Assembly (NCBI RefSeq): GCF_000014805.1
Contig: NC_008570.1
Location: 4,705,001 to 4,744,448, forward strand
Direction: 5' to 3'
Source: Aeromonas hydrophila subsp. hydrophila ATCC 7966
Lineage (GTDB): Bacteria > Pseudomonadota > Gammaproteobacteria > Enterobacterales > Aeromonadaceae
DNA: 39,448 bases
Part shown: piece by piece, positions 7,459-19,839 of the stretch
Layout of the letters: every line of letters begins with the position of its first letter
Position numbering within the stretch: the stretch's first letter is position 1
Program-made: the position numbers and the translations under genes
The notes under the pieces: model-generated
Seen by the model: the letters and a program-made list of their open reading frames with translations, nothing else
What the model was told of the DNA's origin: nothing
The model's database searches: none

Positions 7459-8876
7459 GACTCGGACTGCAACTGCTGTGCGGGCTGCTGCTGATCTTCG
7501 CGCTGGCCGCCTGGTTCGTGCTGGAGATCTTCGTCGAGGAGATCAAACCCGGGGTGCGCAGCGCCACCGAGGATACTCTGGTGGACATGACCCAGCTGCT
7601 GGCGCCGCTGGCGCTCGATGATCTGCAAGAGGGCAATATGATGAACGGGCGGCTGGCCAGCGCCTTCGCCCGCCTCAACCAGAATCCCATCAATGCGATG
7701 ATCGATGGCCATCTCAAACAGCAGGCGGAGTACCGCATCTATGTCACTGACCAGAAGGGGATGGTGATTTACGACTCCGACGGCACGGATCTGGGCAAGG
7801 ATTACTCGCGCTGGAACGATGTCTACCGCACCCTGCGTGGCCAGTATGGCGCCCGCAGCACCCGCACCGATCCCGACGATGCCGCCAGCTCGACCATGTA
7901 TGTGGCGGCCCCGCTGCGGGAAGGGACAGAGATCATCGGCTCCCTCACCGTCGCCAAACCCAACCGCACCCTGATGCCCGCCATCGAGCGGGGGGAACAG
8001 GAGCTGCTGCGAGCCGGCGGCCAGATGCTGCTCATCTCGCTGCTGATCGGCAGTCTGCTGGTGTGGTGGCTCAACCGAGCCATCGGCAAGCTGGTGCACT
8101 ACGCCGATTCGGTCAGCAAGGGGGAGGTGGCACCGCTACCGCAGTTGCATACCGTCGAACTGGATCGGCTCGGCCGCTCGCTGGAGACCATGCGCCACCA
8201 GCTCGATGGCAAAAGCTACATCGAGGACTATGTGCACAGCCTGACCCACGAACTGAAGAGCCCGCTGGCCGCCATTCGCGGGGCAGGGGAGATCCTGGCC
8301 GAAACGCCGCCCCCCGAGGTCGCCAGACGGTTTATCGGCAACATCAATCTGGAAACCGCCCGCATGCAGCAGCTGATCGAGCGAATGCTGCAACTGGCGC
8401 GGCTGGAGTCAGGGCAGGGGCTGGATCGCCAGTCGGTGGAACCGGCAAAACTGGGCAAGCGCACCCTCGATGCTCGCCAGATCATTGCCCAGCGCCGTCA
8501 GGTCGAGTTGGTGGCCGAGCTGGCCAGCGCGCCGAAACAGAAGTGGGATCCACTGCTGGTGGAGCAGGCCATCGGCAACCTGCTGGATAACGCCATCGAC
8601 TTCTCTCCCGCCAACGGGCAAGTCACCCTGAGCGGCAGCCTGCAAAAAGAGGGCTACTGTTTTCGGGTCACCGACGGTGGCCCCGGCATTCCCGACTACG
8701 CCTTGCCGCGCATCTTCGAGCGCTTCTACTCCCTGCCGCGCCCCGACAAGGGCAAGAGCAGCGGTCTGGGGCTCAGCTTCGCCCATGAGGTGGCCCACCA
8801 GCATGGCGGTCGCCTGACCCTCGCCAACCGACCGGAAGGTGGCGCGCTGGCCGAACTCTGGCTGCCGTTCGCCTAG
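7455..8876 (+). CDS. blrB: Sensor histidine kinase BlrB (CreC-like)
   Basis: 473 residues, matching CreC length. The start overlaps blrA as ATGA. An N-terminal membrane segment (about residues 5-25) and a second one (about 190-207, MLLISLLIGSLLVWWL) enclose a periplasmic sensor domain of about 165 residues. A HAMP-like linker follows. The H-box contains H265 (SLTHELKSPLAAIRGAGE), then the N-box (LLDNAIDFSP) and the G-boxes (DGGPGIPDY, GKSSGLGLS) of the ATPase domain. It phosphorylates BlrA, and the signal in the family is linked to penicillin-binding-protein inhibition or altered cell-wall fragments. It is followed by the beta-lactamase gene after 83 bases. Confidence 0.92.
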   Translation: MRLGLQLLCGLLLIFALAAWFVLEIFVEEIKPGVRSATEDTLVDMTQLLAPLALDDLQEGNMMNGRLASAFARLNQNPINAMIDGHLKQQAEYRIYVTDQKGMVIYDSDGTDLGKDYSRWNDVYRTLRGQYGARSTRTDPDDAASSTMYVAAPLREGTEIIGSLTVAKPNRTLMPAIERGEQELLRAGGQMLLISLLIGSLLVWWLNRAIGKLVHYADSVSKGEVAPLPQLHTVELDRLGRSLETMRHQLDGKSYIEDYVHSLTHELKSPLAAIRGAGEILAETPPPEVARRFIGNINLETARMQQLIERMLQLARLESGQGLDRQSVEPAKLGKRTLDARQIIAQRRQVELVAELASAPKQKWDPLLVEQAIGNLLDNAIDFSPANGQVTLSGSLQKEGYCFRVTDGGPGIPDYALPRIFERFYSLPRPDKGKSSGLGLSFAHEVAHQHGGRLTLANRPEGGALAELWLPFA

Positions 8877-8891
8877 TCACCTCTCCGCAAC

Positions 8892-8907
8892 TTCACATTC
8901 CCCACAC
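8892..8907 (+). promoter_or_regulatory. Degenerate cre/blr tag upstream of the class D beta-lactamase
   Basis: TTCAC, six bases, then CACAC (8903-8907). The first half is exact and the second matches 3 of 5 bases of the TTCAC-N6-TTCAC tag bound by CreB/BlrA. It lies 53 bases before the beta-lactamase ATG. Confidence 0.5.
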
Positions 8908-8959
8908 AAAGCGGCATTAGACTGCCGCTTTCTCTCATTCATTTGCCCAAGGAAATGCT

Positions 8960-9754
8960 ATGTCCCGCCTGCTTCTCTCCAGCCTGCTGGCCACCGGTCT
9001 GCTCGCAGCCCTGCCTGCCTCCGCCGCCAGCGGCTGCTTTCTCTATGCTGACGGCAACGGCCAGACTCTCTCCAGCGAAGGGGACTGCTCCAGCCAGCTA
9101 CCGCCCGCCTCCACCTTCAAGATCCCGCTGGCGCTGATGGGCTATGACAGCGGCTTTCTGGTAGATGAAGAGCATCCGGCACTGCCCTTCAAACCGGGTT
9201 ACGACGACTGGCTGCCCGCCTGGCGCGAAACCACTACCCCGCGCCGCTGGGAAACCTACTCGGTGGTCTGGTTCTCCCAGCAGATCACCGAATGGCTGGG
9301 GATGGAGCGTTTCCAGCAGTATGTCGACCGCTTCGACTACGGCAACCGGGATCTCTCCGGCAATCCGGGCAAGCATGACGGTCTGACTCAGGCCTGGCTC
9401 AGCTCCAGCCTCGCCATCAGCCCGGAGGAGCAGGCCCGCTTCCTCGGCAAAATGGTGAGCGGCAAGCTGCCTGTTTCGGCGCAGACCCTGCAGTACACTG
9501 CCAATATCCTCAAGGTGAGCGAGATCGACGGCTGGCAGATCCACGGCAAGACCGGCATGGGCTACCCGAAGAAGCTGGATGGCAGCCTCAACCGCGATCA
9601 GCAGATCGGCTGGTTCGTCGGCTGGGCCAGCAAACCGGGCAAGCAGCTGATCTTCGTCCATACCGTGGTGCAAAAGCCCGGCAAGCAGTTCGCCTCCCTC
9701 AAAGCGAAAGAAGAGGTGCTGGCCGCCCTGCCGGCCAAACTGAAAACCCTGTGA
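8960..9754 (+). CDS. ampS: Class D beta-lactamase, OXA-12/AmpS type
   Basis: 264 residues. The signal peptide MSRLLLSSLLATGLLAALPA is followed by a likely cleavage after SAA. Active-site motifs are all present: S51-T-F-K54 (serine nucleophile and the lysine usually carboxylated), S101-V-V, Y127-G-N, W146 and K197-T-G199. The sequence is very close to my recollection of OXA-12 from Aeromonas jandaei. It is a periplasmic penicillinase hydrolysing the beta-lactam ring. It sits between blrB and creD, with a weak TTCAC tag in front and its own terminator behind. The chromosomal linkage to blrAB is described for Aeromonas, so this is an intrinsic rather than a recently acquired gene. The exact OXA number needs a database comparison. 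Confidence 0.95.
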   Translation: MSRLLLSSLLATGLLAALPASAASGCFLYADGNGQTLSSEGDCSSQLPPASTFKIPLALMGYDSGFLVDEEHPALPFKPGYDDWLPAWRETTTPRRWETYSVVWFSQQITEWLGMERFQQYVDRFDYGNRDLSGNPGKHDGLTQAWLSSSLAISPEEQARFLGKMVSGKLPVSAQTLQYTANILKVSEIDGWQIHGKTGMGYPKKLDGSLNRDQQIGWFVGWASKPGKQLIFVHTVVQKPGKQFASLKAKEEVLAALPAKLKTL

Positions 9755-9761
9755 TACCCAG

Positions 9762-9786
9762 ACCGGCGCCAGGCGCCGGTTTTTTT
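9762..9786 (+). terminator. Rho-independent terminator after the beta-lactamase gene
   Basis: Stem ACCGGCGC (9762-9769), loop CAG, stem GCGCCGGT (9773-9780), followed by six T. It separates the beta-lactamase transcript from creD. The stem sequence is nearly repeated in the terminator after creD. Confidence 0.9.
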
Positions 9787-9793
9787 ATCCCCC

Positions 9794-9830
9794 TTCACCC
9801 CCGCTTCACACAACCCCATCTCCGCTTCAC
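9794..9830 (+). promoter_or_regulatory. Triple TTCAC cre/blr tag upstream of creD
   Basis: TTCAC at 9794-9798, 9805-9809 and 9826-9830. The first two form an exact TTCAC-N6-TTCAC tag, the recognition pattern of CreB/BlrA. The third is 21 bases, two helical turns, further on. A related GTCAC follows at 9839-9843. The creD ATG is at 9873, so BlrA control of creD is expected. Confidence 0.8.
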
Positions 9831-9872
9831 CCACGACCGTCACACTCGACTCCATCAACAAGGAGATGTGTC

Positions 9873-11234
9873 ATGGTCAAACAGATATTCAGCCACAAGA
9901 TCTTTCTGCTGCTGTTGCTCAGTCTGCTGCTGATGGTGCCGGTGCAATCCATCATGGAGCTGAACCGGGAGCGCCAGGCCTATCGCAGCCAGGCCATCCA
10001 CAGCATCATGGCCAGCAGCAGCGGTCCGCAGCGGCTGCTGGGGCCGGTCGTGGTGCAACCTTATACCCGCACCGTCACGGTGGAGCAGGATGGCAAGCGC
10101 TTCGAGCGCAAGCTGCAGCTCTATCGCTACCTGCTGCCAGAACAGCTGGATGTGCAGGCCAGCATGGAGGTGACCCCGCGCAAGCTCGGTATCTACCAGG
10201 CCCAGGTCTATCACACCCGGCTCTCCCTCTCCGGGCGACTGCCTGCCGAACTGAACGGTAAGACCCTGATCAGCGGCGAACCGGATCTGACCGTCGATGG
10301 CGCCGATCCCGCCCTGGTGGCAGGCAAACCCTATCTGAGCCTGGTGCTGTCCGATGCCCGCGGCATCAACCGGGTGCCTGAGCTGCAACTGGGGGAACAG
10401 CGCATCCCGTTTGCTCCCGGCGCCCTGCTGGGTGACGGGCTGGCCGGTATCCATGCACCGCTTGCCACCCTGCCGGGAGCAGACGGCGCCTTTCACATCG
10501 AGCTGGATCTGCAAGGGATGAACCAGCTGGAAGTGGTGCCGCTCGGCCAGGACAGCAGGCTCAACCTCGCCAGCAACTGGCCCCACCCCAACTTCATCGG
10601 TGACTTTCTGCCGGGCAGCCGCACCCTCACCAGCAGCGGTTTCGAGGCCAGCTGGCAGAGCAGCTGGTTCGCCACCGACATGGAGAGCCGTTTCAACCGG
10701 ATGATGAAAGGTGCCAGCGGCGATCTGCCTGCCTTCAGCGTCAGCCTGGTGCAGCCGGTGGATCACTACCAGCAGAACGAGCGGGCCGCCAAGTATGCGC
10801 TGCTGTTCATCGGCCTCACCTTCCTCAGCTTCTTCATGTTCGAGCTGCTCAAGGGGCTGCGGGTGCACCCGATCCAGTACGCGCTGGTGGGCATGGGGCT
10901 GGCCATCTTCTATCTGGTGCTGCTGGCCCTGACCGAACATCTCGGCTTTGCCTGGGCCTATCTGATTGCCGCCCTGGCCAGCGTGGCCCTCAACGGCTTC
11001 TACCTCAGCCATGTGCTGGGCGGCCCTAAACAGGGACTCGGCTTCGCGGCTCTGCTCGGGCTGGTCTACGCCATCCTGTTCGGCTTGCTGCAGGCCGAGG
11101 AGATAGCCCTGCTGCTCGGCGCCCTGCTGCTGTTCGCCATCCTGGCGCTCATCATGGTGCTGACCCGCAAGCTGGACTGGTATCGGGTGATGGGGAATGC
11201 CCCGACGCCCCCCGCCAGCGGGCAGGAGAACTGA
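9873..11234 (+). CDS. creD: Inner membrane protein CreD (BlrD)
   Basis: 453 residues, the usual CreD size. The start has a good GGAG-type ribosome-binding site. An N-terminal membrane segment (IFLLLLLSLLLMVPVQSIME) is followed by a long periplasmic domain beginning ELNRERQAYRSQAI, a CreD family signature. A cluster of five or so membrane segments occupies the last third (about residues 310-445). CreD is the main output gene of the CreBC regulon and is linked to envelope integrity and beta-lactam tolerance; its biochemical activity is not known. It is separated from the beta-lactamase by a terminator and has its own cre tags. Confidence 0.92.
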   Translation: MVKQIFSHKIFLLLLLSLLLMVPVQSIMELNRERQAYRSQAIHSIMASSSGPQRLLGPVVVQPYTRTVTVEQDGKRFERKLQLYRYLLPEQLDVQASMEVTPRKLGIYQAQVYHTRLSLSGRLPAELNGKTLISGEPDLTVDGADPALVAGKPYLSLVLSDARGINRVPELQLGEQRIPFAPGALLGDGLAGIHAPLATLPGADGAFHIELDLQGMNQLEVVPLGQDSRLNLASNWPHPNFIGDFLPGSRTLTSSGFEASWQSSWFATDMESRFNRMMKGASGDLPAFSVSLVQPVDHYQQNERAAKYALLFIGLTFLSFFMFELLKGLRVHPIQYALVGMGLAIFYLVLLALTEHLGFAWAYLIAALASVALNGFYLSHVLGGPKQGLGFAALLGLVYAILFGLLQAEEIALLLGALLLFAILALIMVLTRKLDWYRVMGNAPTPPASGQEN

Positions 11235-11241
11235 AAACAAA

Positions 11242-11263
11242 ACCGGCGCCATCAGGCGCCGGT
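11242..11263. terminator. Bidirectional hairpin between creD and glmU
   Basis: Stem ACCGGCGCC (11242-11250), loop ATCA, stem GGCGCCGGT (11255-11263). T follow on the right and A precede on the left, suiting both converging genes. Confidence 0.8.
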
Positions 11264-11284
11264 TTGCATTTCATTGATCGGGCA

Positions 11285-12646
11285 TCACTTCTTCTTGACC
11301 GGGCGAGCCCAGTTCTGGATGTGACGCTGGGGTACCCGGGTGATCACCAGCTCGTTCTCGGCCACATCCTTGGTGATGGTGGAGCCGGCCCCCAGGGTCG
11401 CCCCCTTGCCGATGCGCACCGGCGCCACCAGCTGGGTATCGGAGCCGACGAAGACGTCGTCCTCGATGATGGTCTGGAACTTGTTCACCCCGTCGTAGTT
11501 GCAGGTGATGGTGCCGGCCCCGATGTTCACCTTGGCACCCACCTCGGCATCCCCCAGGTAGGTCAGATGACCACACTTGGAGCCAACCCCCAGCCGGGCC
11601 TTTTTCATCTCGACGAAGTTGCCAACGTGGGCATCCTGCTCCAGCACGGTGCCCGGGCGCAGTCGGGTAAAGGGACCGACCGAGCACTGATCGGCGATCT
11701 GTGCCCCTTCGATGACGGAGTAGGGTTTCACCTCGGAGTGGTCGCCGATCACGCAATCCTTCAGCACGCTGCCGGCCCCGATGCGGACGTGGTTGCCCAG
11801 CACCACCTTGCCTTCGATGATGACGTTGACGTCGATCACCACCTCTTCCCCGATTTCCAGGGTGCCGCGCAAATCGAAGCGAGCCGGGTCGATCAGGGTG
11901 GCGCCGGCGATCATCAGCCGCTCGGCCTGCATCTTCTGGTAACTGCGCTCGAGCTGGGCCAGTTGAACCCGGTTGTTGGCGCCTTCCACTTCCATGGCGT
12001 CGTCCGGGTGGACTGCGGCGATGGGGCAGTTGTCGGCATGGGCCATGGCGATCACGTCAGTCAGATAGAACTCGCCCTGGGCATTCTTGTTGTCCAGACG
12101 CGACAACCAGCTGCGCAGCTGGCCACCATTGGCCACCAGCACGCCGGTGTTCACTTCGCGGATGGCCAGCTGCTCAGCATTGGCATCCTTCTGCTCGACG
12201 ATGCCGACCACCTGGCCGTTGCTGCGCACGATGCGGCCATAGCCGGTCGGGTTGTCCAGCACCACGGTCAACAGTGCCATGCCATCGCTTGCCTTGGCGG
12301 CCAGCAGCCGCTGCAGGGTTTCCGGCTGAATCAGCGGGGTATCGCCGTACAGCACCAGCACGTCGTCTTCGTCCTGCCAGAACGGAATGGCCTGGGCGAC
12401 GGCGTGGCCGGTACCCAGTTGCTGGGCCTGCAGCACCCAGTTCAGGTCGGATGCCTGGATCCGCTCCTTCAGCAGTTCGGCACCGTGGCCATACACCAGA
12501 TGCAGCTGCTCGGCACCGACCTTGCGGGCAGTCTCGATCACATGGGAAACCATCGGCTTGTTGGCGACCGGGTGCAGCACCTTGGGCAGAGAGGAGCGCA
12601 TACGGGTACCTTTACCCGCAGCCAGGATCACGACGTTGAGAGACAT
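11285..12646 (-). CDS. glmU: Bifunctional GlmU: N-acetylglucosamine-1-phosphate uridyltransferase / glucosamine-1-phosphate acetyltransferase
   Basis: 453 residues, E. coli size. The N-terminal Rossmann-type uridyltransferase domain (about 1-227) has the nucleotide loop [11 protein letters not shown] near residues 9-19. The C-terminal left-handed beta-helix (about 250-453) shows the isoleucine/valine-rich hexapeptide repeats, for example [18 protein letters not shown]. It ends with NYDGVNKF and [13 protein letters not shown], typical of the acetyltransferase site. It makes UDP-GlcNAc from glucosamine-1-phosphate, acetyl-CoA and UTP in the cytoplasm. It follows the atp operon terminator by about 50 bases and is normally next to glmS; here the blr cassette and glmR lie between them. 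Confidence 0.97.
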   Translation of the reverse strand: MSLNVVILAAGKGTRMRSSLPKVLHPVANKPMVSHVIETARKVGAEQLHLVYGHGAELLKERIQASDLNWVLQAQQLGTGHAVAQAIPFWQDEDDVLVLYGDTPLIQPETLQRLLAAKASDGMALLTVVLDNPTGYGRIVRSNGQVVGIVEQKDANAEQLAIREVNTGVLVANGGQLRSWLSRLDNKNAQGEFYLTDVIAMAHADNCPIAAVHPDDAMEVEGANNRVQLAQLERSYQKMQAERLMIAGATLIDPARFDLRGTLEIGEEVVIDVNVIIEGKVVLGNHVRIGAGSVLKDCVIGDHSEVKPYSVIEGAQIADQCSVGPFTRLRPGTVLEQDAHVGNFVEMKKARLGVGSKCGHLTYLGDAEVGAKVNIGAGTITCNYDGVNKFQTIIEDDVFVGSDTQLVAPVRIGKGATLGAGSTITKDVAENELVITRVPQRHIQNWARPVKKK

Positions 12647-12698
12647 AATTCGACCTTTGGAACATGAAGAAATACTCGGCGGAGTCTATCCAACGAGT

Positions 12699-12728
12699 AA
12701 AAAAAAAGCGACCCGCAGGTCGCTTTTT
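12699..12728 (-). terminator. Terminator of the atp operon
   Basis: Stem AGCGACC (12707-12713), loop CGCA, stem GGTCGCT (12718-12724). The A run at 12699-12706 gives a T tract on the transcribed strand, just after atpC. T on the other side make it usable in both directions. Confidence 0.92.
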
Positions 12729-12740
12729 ACCTCACCGTTA

Positions 12741-13169
12741 TTAACGGTAATTCTTTTTGACGATATCGATGACCCGCAGTTGAGCCATCGCCTTGGCCAG
12801 CTCGGTGGCGGCCTGGGCGTAGTCGATATCACCATGGGAGCTGTGGATCCGCTCTTCCGCCGCGCGCTTGGCTTCCTGGGCTTTCGCCTCATCCAAATCG
12901 TCGGCACGAATCGCGGTGTCCGCCAGCACGGTCACGGCTTCGGGTTGTACTTCCAGCATGCCGCCGGAGATGTACAGCACCTCTTCAGTTCCATTCTGCT
13001 TCACCAAGCGGACCAGGCCCGGCTTGATGGCAGTCAGCAACGGAGCATGACCGTGGCGGAGACCCAGCTCACCTTCGGAGCCTGATACCTGAGCGGACTG
13101 CACGCGACCGGAAAACAGTTTTCCTTCAGCGCTCACCACGTCCAGGTGAAAGGAGATCATCTCTGCCAT
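12741..13169 (-). CDS. atpC: ATP synthase F1 epsilon subunit
   Basis: 142 residues. It starts [21 protein letters not shown], the standard epsilon beginning, with a beta-sandwich domain ([21 protein letters not shown]) and a C-terminal two-helix domain rich in E, A and K. Epsilon links the gamma stalk to the c-ring and restrains ATP hydrolysis. It is the last gene of the atp operon, 18 bases after atpD, with a terminator immediately downstream. Confidence 0.97.
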   Translation of the reverse strand: MAEMISFHLDVVSAEGKLFSGRVQSAQVSGSEGELGLRHGHAPLLTAIKPGLVRLVKQNGTEEVLYISGGMLEVQPEAVTVLADTAIRADDLDEAKAQEAKRAAEERIHSSHGDIDYAQAATELAKAMAQLRVIDIVKKNYR

Positions 13170-13187
13170 GGGCCCTCCTATCGAGGC

Positions 13188-14609
<1,422 letters not shown>

Positions 14610-15476
14610 TTACACCGCAGCAGCACCGGATACGATCTCTGTCAGTTCCTGGGTAATACTGGCCTGACGGGCCTTGTTGTATACCAGTTGCAGATCGTTA
14701 ATCAGGTTACCGGCGTTGTCAGTCGCGGCTTGCATGGCAACCATTCGGGCTGCCTGTTCACTTGCCAAGTTTTCCACTACCCCCTGATAGACCTGGGATT
14801 CGACGTAGCGAATCAGCAGGGTATCCAGCAGTTGCTTGGGATCCGGCTCATAGAGGTAATCCCAGTGGTGTTTCTTGGCGAGCTTGCTGTCTTCAGTTAC
14901 GGGCAAAGGCAGCAGTTGATCGACTCGTGGTTGCTGAACCATGGTGTTGACGAACTTGTTGTACACCAGGTACAGCCTGTCAATCTCACCGTTGTCGTAA
15001 GCCTTCAGCATGACCTTGACTGAACCAATCAGGTCATTGACGCTCGGGTTATCGCCCAGTCCTGCGACATGAGCTTTCACCTTGGCGCCGTGCCGTTCAA
15101 AGAAGTTGGAGGCCTTGTTGCCGATCAGAGCCAGGTCAACCTTGGCTCCTTTCGCGCTCCATTGCTTCATATCATTGAGGGCAGCCTTGAACAGGTTGAT
15201 GTTCAAACCGCCACACAGGCCACGGTCGGTGGAGACGACGATGTAACCCACTCGCTTGACCTCACGTTCGATGAGGTAGGGGTGCTTGTATTCCAAGTTC
15301 CCCTGAGCGATATGGCCGATCACCTTGCGCATGGTTTCAGCGTACGGACGGCTGGCAGACATGCGATCTTGCGCACGGCGCATCTTGCTTGCTGCCACCA
15401 TTTCCATAGCGCCGGTGATCTTCTGAGTGTTTTTCACACTCCCGATCTTGTTACGTATCTCTTTTGCGCCGGCCAT
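14610..15476 (-). CDS. atpG: ATP synthase F1 gamma subunit (central stalk)
   Basis: 288 residues, E. coli length. The start [20 protein letters not shown] and the C-terminal helix [20 protein letters not shown] are the two coiled helices that form the rotating shaft. The central domain has [14 protein letters not shown]. It couples c-ring rotation to the beta subunits. The spacing is 43 bases after atpA and 33 before atpD. Confidence 0.98.
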   Translation of the reverse strand: MAGAKEIRNKIGSVKNTQKITGAMEMVAASKMRRAQDRMSASRPYAETMRKVIGHIAQGNLEYKHPYLIEREVKRVGYIVVSTDRGLCGGLNINLFKAALNDMKQWSAKGAKVDLALIGNKASNFFERHGAKVKAHVAGLGDNPSVNDLIGSVKVMLKAYDNGEIDRLYLVYNKFVNTMVQQPRVDQLLPLPVTEDSKLAKKHHWDYLYEPDPKQLLDTLLIRYVESQVYQGVVENLASEQAARMVAMQAATDNAGNLINDLQLVYNKARQASITQELTEIVSGAAAV

Positions 15477-15519
15477 CTCTTACTCTCCATCAGGTGGCAG
15501 CTCGCGCTGCCACACACGC

Positions 15520-17061
15520 TTACCAGGTCTGGGTTGCCTTGAAGTCATCCAGCAACGCAGTCAGCTTGCCAACGATCGCGTCGTTGTAGTCGGCCTTGGC
15601 ATTGATTTCAGCCATCAGCTCAGCATGCTGGGTATTGGCGTAAGAGAGCAGAGCGGCTTCGAAGTCGACGATCTTGTTCAGCTCGACATCGGAGAGATAG
15701 CCTTTTTCCGCGGCGAACAGCACCAGAGACTGGTGAGCCACGCTCAGCGGAGAGTACTGTTTCTGCTTCATCAGCTCGGTCACTTTCTGACCGTGGTCCA
15801 GCTGCTTGCGGGTTGCGTCGTCCAGATCGGAGGAGAACTGGGCGAATGCCGCCAGTTCGCGATACTGGGCCAGCGCGGTACGGATACCACCGGACAGCTT
15901 CTTGACGATCTTGGTCTGAGCAGCACCGCCCACACGGGATACGGAGATACCCGGGTCAACCGCCGGACGAATACCGGAGTTGAACAGCTGTGAGGTCAGG
16001 AAGATCTGACCATCGGTGATGGAGATCACGTTGGTCGGTACGAATGCAGATACGTCACCCGCCTGGGTTTCGATGATCGGCAGCGCGGTCAGGGAACCGG
16101 TCTGGCCTTTCACGGCACCATTGGTGAACTTCTCTACGTACTCGGCGTTGACGCGAGCAGCACGCTCCAGCAGACGGGAGTGCAGATAGAAAACGTCACC
16201 CGGGTAAGCTTCACGTCCTGGCGGACGGCGCAGCAGCAGGGAGATCTGGCGATAAGCTACGGCCTGCTTGGACAGGTCATCATAGATGATCAGCGCGTCT
16301 TCACCGCGGTCACGGAAGTACTCACCCATGGAGCAGCCAGCATACGGAGCCAGGTACTGCAGAGCGGCAGCTTCGGAAGCAGAGGCAACCACCACGATGG
16401 TGTTGGCCAGGGCACCGTGCTCTTCCAGCTTGCGCACCACGTTGGCGATGGTGGAGGCCTTCTGGCCGATCGCAACGTAGACACACTTAATGCCGGAGTC
16501 TTTCTGGTTGATGATGGTGTCGATCGCGATGGCGGTCTTACCAACCTGACGGTCACCGATGATCAGCTCACGCTGGCCACGACCGATAGGGATCATGGCA
16601 TCGATGGCTTTCAGACCGGTCTGGACCGGCTGGTCAACAGACTTACGCTCGATAACGCCCGGTGCAATCACTTCGATCGGCGAGAAGCCGTCGTTGTCGA
16701 TTGGACCTTTACCGTCGATCGGCTGACCCAGGGTGTTCAACACCCGGCCCAACAGACCACGACCGACCGGCACTTCCAGAATGCGGCCAGTCCCTTTTAC
16801 TTTCATTCCTTCTGACAGACCGTCATAGGAACCCATGATCACCGCACCGACGGAGTCACGCTCCAGGTTCAATGCCAGAGCGTAGCGGTTGCCCGGCAGC
16901 TCGATCATCTCACCTTGCATGGCATCGGCCAGGCCGTGAATACGAATGATACCGTCGCTCACAGAGACGATGGTACCTTCGTTACGCGCTTCGCTCTTGA
17001 TATCAAACTGCGCAATGCGCTGCTTGATCAGCTCGGCGATTTCAGTGGAATTCAGTTGCAT
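15520..17061 (-). CDS. atpA: ATP synthase F1 alpha subunit
   Basis: 513 residues, identical in length to E. coli. The Walker A loop [15 protein letters not shown] lies near residue 169, the regulatory-site motif includes [21 protein letters not shown], and the conserved [16 protein letters not shown] is present. Alpha forms the hexamer with beta and carries the non-catalytic nucleotide sites. It lies 15 bases after atpH. Confidence 0.98.
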   Translation of the reverse strand: MQLNSTEIAELIKQRIAQFDIKSEARNEGTIVSVSDGIIRIHGLADAMQGEMIELPGNRYALALNLERDSVGAVIMGSYDGLSEGMKVKGTGRILEVPVGRGLLGRVLNTLGQPIDGKGPIDNDGFSPIEVIAPGVIERKSVDQPVQTGLKAIDAMIPIGRGQRELIIGDRQVGKTAIAIDTIINQKDSGIKCVYVAIGQKASTIANVVRKLEEHGALANTIVVVASASEAAALQYLAPYAGCSMGEYFRDRGEDALIIYDDLSKQAVAYRQISLLLRRPPGREAYPGDVFYLHSRLLERAARVNAEYVEKFTNGAVKGQTGSLTALPIIETQAGDVSAFVPTNVISITDGQIFLTSQLFNSGIRPAVDPGISVSRVGGAAQTKIVKKLSGGIRTALAQYRELAAFAQFSSDLDDATRKQLDHGQKVTELMKQKQYSPLSVAHQSLVLFAAEKGYLSDVELNKIVDFEAALLSYANTQHAELMAEINAKADYNDAIVGKLTALLDDFKATQTW

Positions 17062-17076
17062 GCTCTAATACCCCAA

Positions 17077-17610
17077 TCAAGATTGCAGCGCGTCAGCCAT
17101 GCGATCCAGCTTACCGCGGACTGTACCGTCGATAACCAGATCACCGGCCTTGATGAGCACCCCGGCCATCAAGGACGCATCCATGCTGCAATTCAGCTTC
17201 ACTTTGCGCGCGAGACGTTGTTCCAGAGAAGCCTGAATATTGGCTTTCTGCTGGTCGGTCAGTTCGATCGCCGAAATCACGTCAGCCTGAACTTCTTTAT
17301 CCAGTTCAGCCTTGAACGCGACGAATTCAGCAACGACCGCCGGCAGCACACCCAAGCGACCATTCTCAGCCATCACCCGGATCAGGTTCTGACCATGCTC
17401 GTCGAGTTGCTCACCGCAGATACCGACAAAGATACTTGCCAGTTCTTCAGCAGCCACAGAGCCGTTTACCAGGTTGTGGATGGTCTCGTTCTCCGCTACT
17501 TGTGCAGCGAAGCCGAGCATCCCCAGCCACTGGTCAACCGCCTTGTGCTCAACGGCAAACTCGAAAGCAGCCTTGGCGTAGGGGCGAGCGATTGTAGTCA
17601 GTTCAGACAT
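17077..17610 (-). CDS. atpH: ATP synthase F1 delta subunit
   Basis: 177 residues. It starts [20 protein letters not shown], the typical delta/OSCP opening, and ends with the beta-strand region [27 protein letters not shown] common to the family. Delta ties the peripheral b-stalk to the top of the alpha-beta hexamer. It sits 13 bases after atpF. Confidence 0.97.
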   Translation of the reverse strand: MSELTTIARPYAKAAFEFAVEHKAVDQWLGMLGFAAQVAENETIHNLVNGSVAAEELASIFVGICGEQLDEHGQNLIRVMAENGRLGVLPAVVAEFVAFKAELDKEVQADVISAIELTDQQKANIQASLEQRLARKVKLNCSMDASLMAGVLIKAGDLVIDGTVRGKLDRMADALQS

Positions 17611-17623
17611 AGCCCCGTTCCCG

Positions 17624-18094
17624 TTACAGTTCTGCTACCAGTTTGTCGACGATGTCGCTGTTGGCAGCCTGGTCGATTTGACGCGCCAGGATCTTCTCTG
17701 CACCAGCAATGGCAAGAGCAGCAACCTGCTTACGCAGTTCTTCTTTGGCACGATGACGTTCAGCTTCGATCTCGGCACGGCCCTGAGCCAGGATTTTTTC
17801 CCGCTCAGAGTGGGCACCGGCAGCAGCCTCATCAATGATCTGGGCTTTACGTTTGTTAGCCTGTTCAATGATTTCTGCAGCCTGGAGCTTGGCTTCTTTC
17901 AGCTGATCGGTGGCGTTGGCCTTGGCCAAATCCAGATCTTTCTTGGCACGCTCCGCGGAAGAGAGACCGTCAGCAATGGCTTTCTGACGGGCTTCGATGG
18001 CTGCCATCAGCGGCGGCCATACGTACTTCATGCAAAACACTACGAAGATGAAAAAAGCAATTGCTTGGCCGAGGAGGGTGGCGTTGATATTCAC
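17624..18094 (-). CDS. atpF: ATP synthase Fo b subunit (peripheral stalk)
   Basis: 156 residues, E. coli length. The start codon is GTG at 18094; the sequence [20 protein letters not shown] aligns with the family's N-terminus, which supports it. One membrane segment at about residues 7-27 is followed by a long charged coiled coil ([20 protein letters not shown] onward) typical of the stator. It anchors F1 to the a subunit in the inner membrane. It is 52 bases after atpE. Confidence 0.97.
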   Translation of the reverse strand: MNINATLLGQAIAFFIFVVFCMKYVWPPLMAAIEARQKAIADGLSSAERAKKDLDLAKANATDQLKEAKLQAAEIIEQANKRKAQIIDEAAAGAHSEREKILAQGRAEIEAERHRAKEELRKQVAALAIAGAEKILARQIDQAANSDIVDKLVAEL

Positions 18095-18126
18095 AGCCTA
18101 TGTCCTCTTAGTTAGTTAATGGGTTA

Positions 18127-18401
<275 letters not shown>

Positions 18402-18447
18402 TTATTTAGATGTAATTGATTGTATAAAAAGGATTATTTGAGTTGCA

Positions 18448-19649
<1,202 letters not shown>

Positions 19650-19711
19650 TACAGAACTGTAAAAAATCGGGATCCGAAGACCCCGCGTTTACAGCCCAAA
19701 AAGCCGGTCAA

Positions 19712-19739
19712 ATTATACCCTTGAAGACAGCTATTGCAA
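19712..19739 (-). promoter_or_regulatory. Sigma-70 promoter of the atp operon
   Basis: On the minus strand TTGCAA (-35, 19734-19739) is separated by 16 bases from TATAAT (-10, 19712-19717), a perfect -10. Transcription would begin about 55 bases before the atpI ATG. The remaining gap up to parB (19840) holds A/T-rich sequence with no gene seen. Confidence 0.8.
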
Positions 19740-19839
19740 CATGGCAAAAATCCTTAATTTTTGCGGCTTTCCGCACAGAATTAAGGTTATGTTCATATCA
19801 AAAGGAATGGATGTTTTATTACTACAAAAAGCGTAAAAA

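Noticed and set aside
8960..9754. Beta-lactamase as part of a mobile element or integron
   Set aside because: No transposase, integrase, attC site or flanking repeats were seen; the gene is in the known chromosomal blr context.
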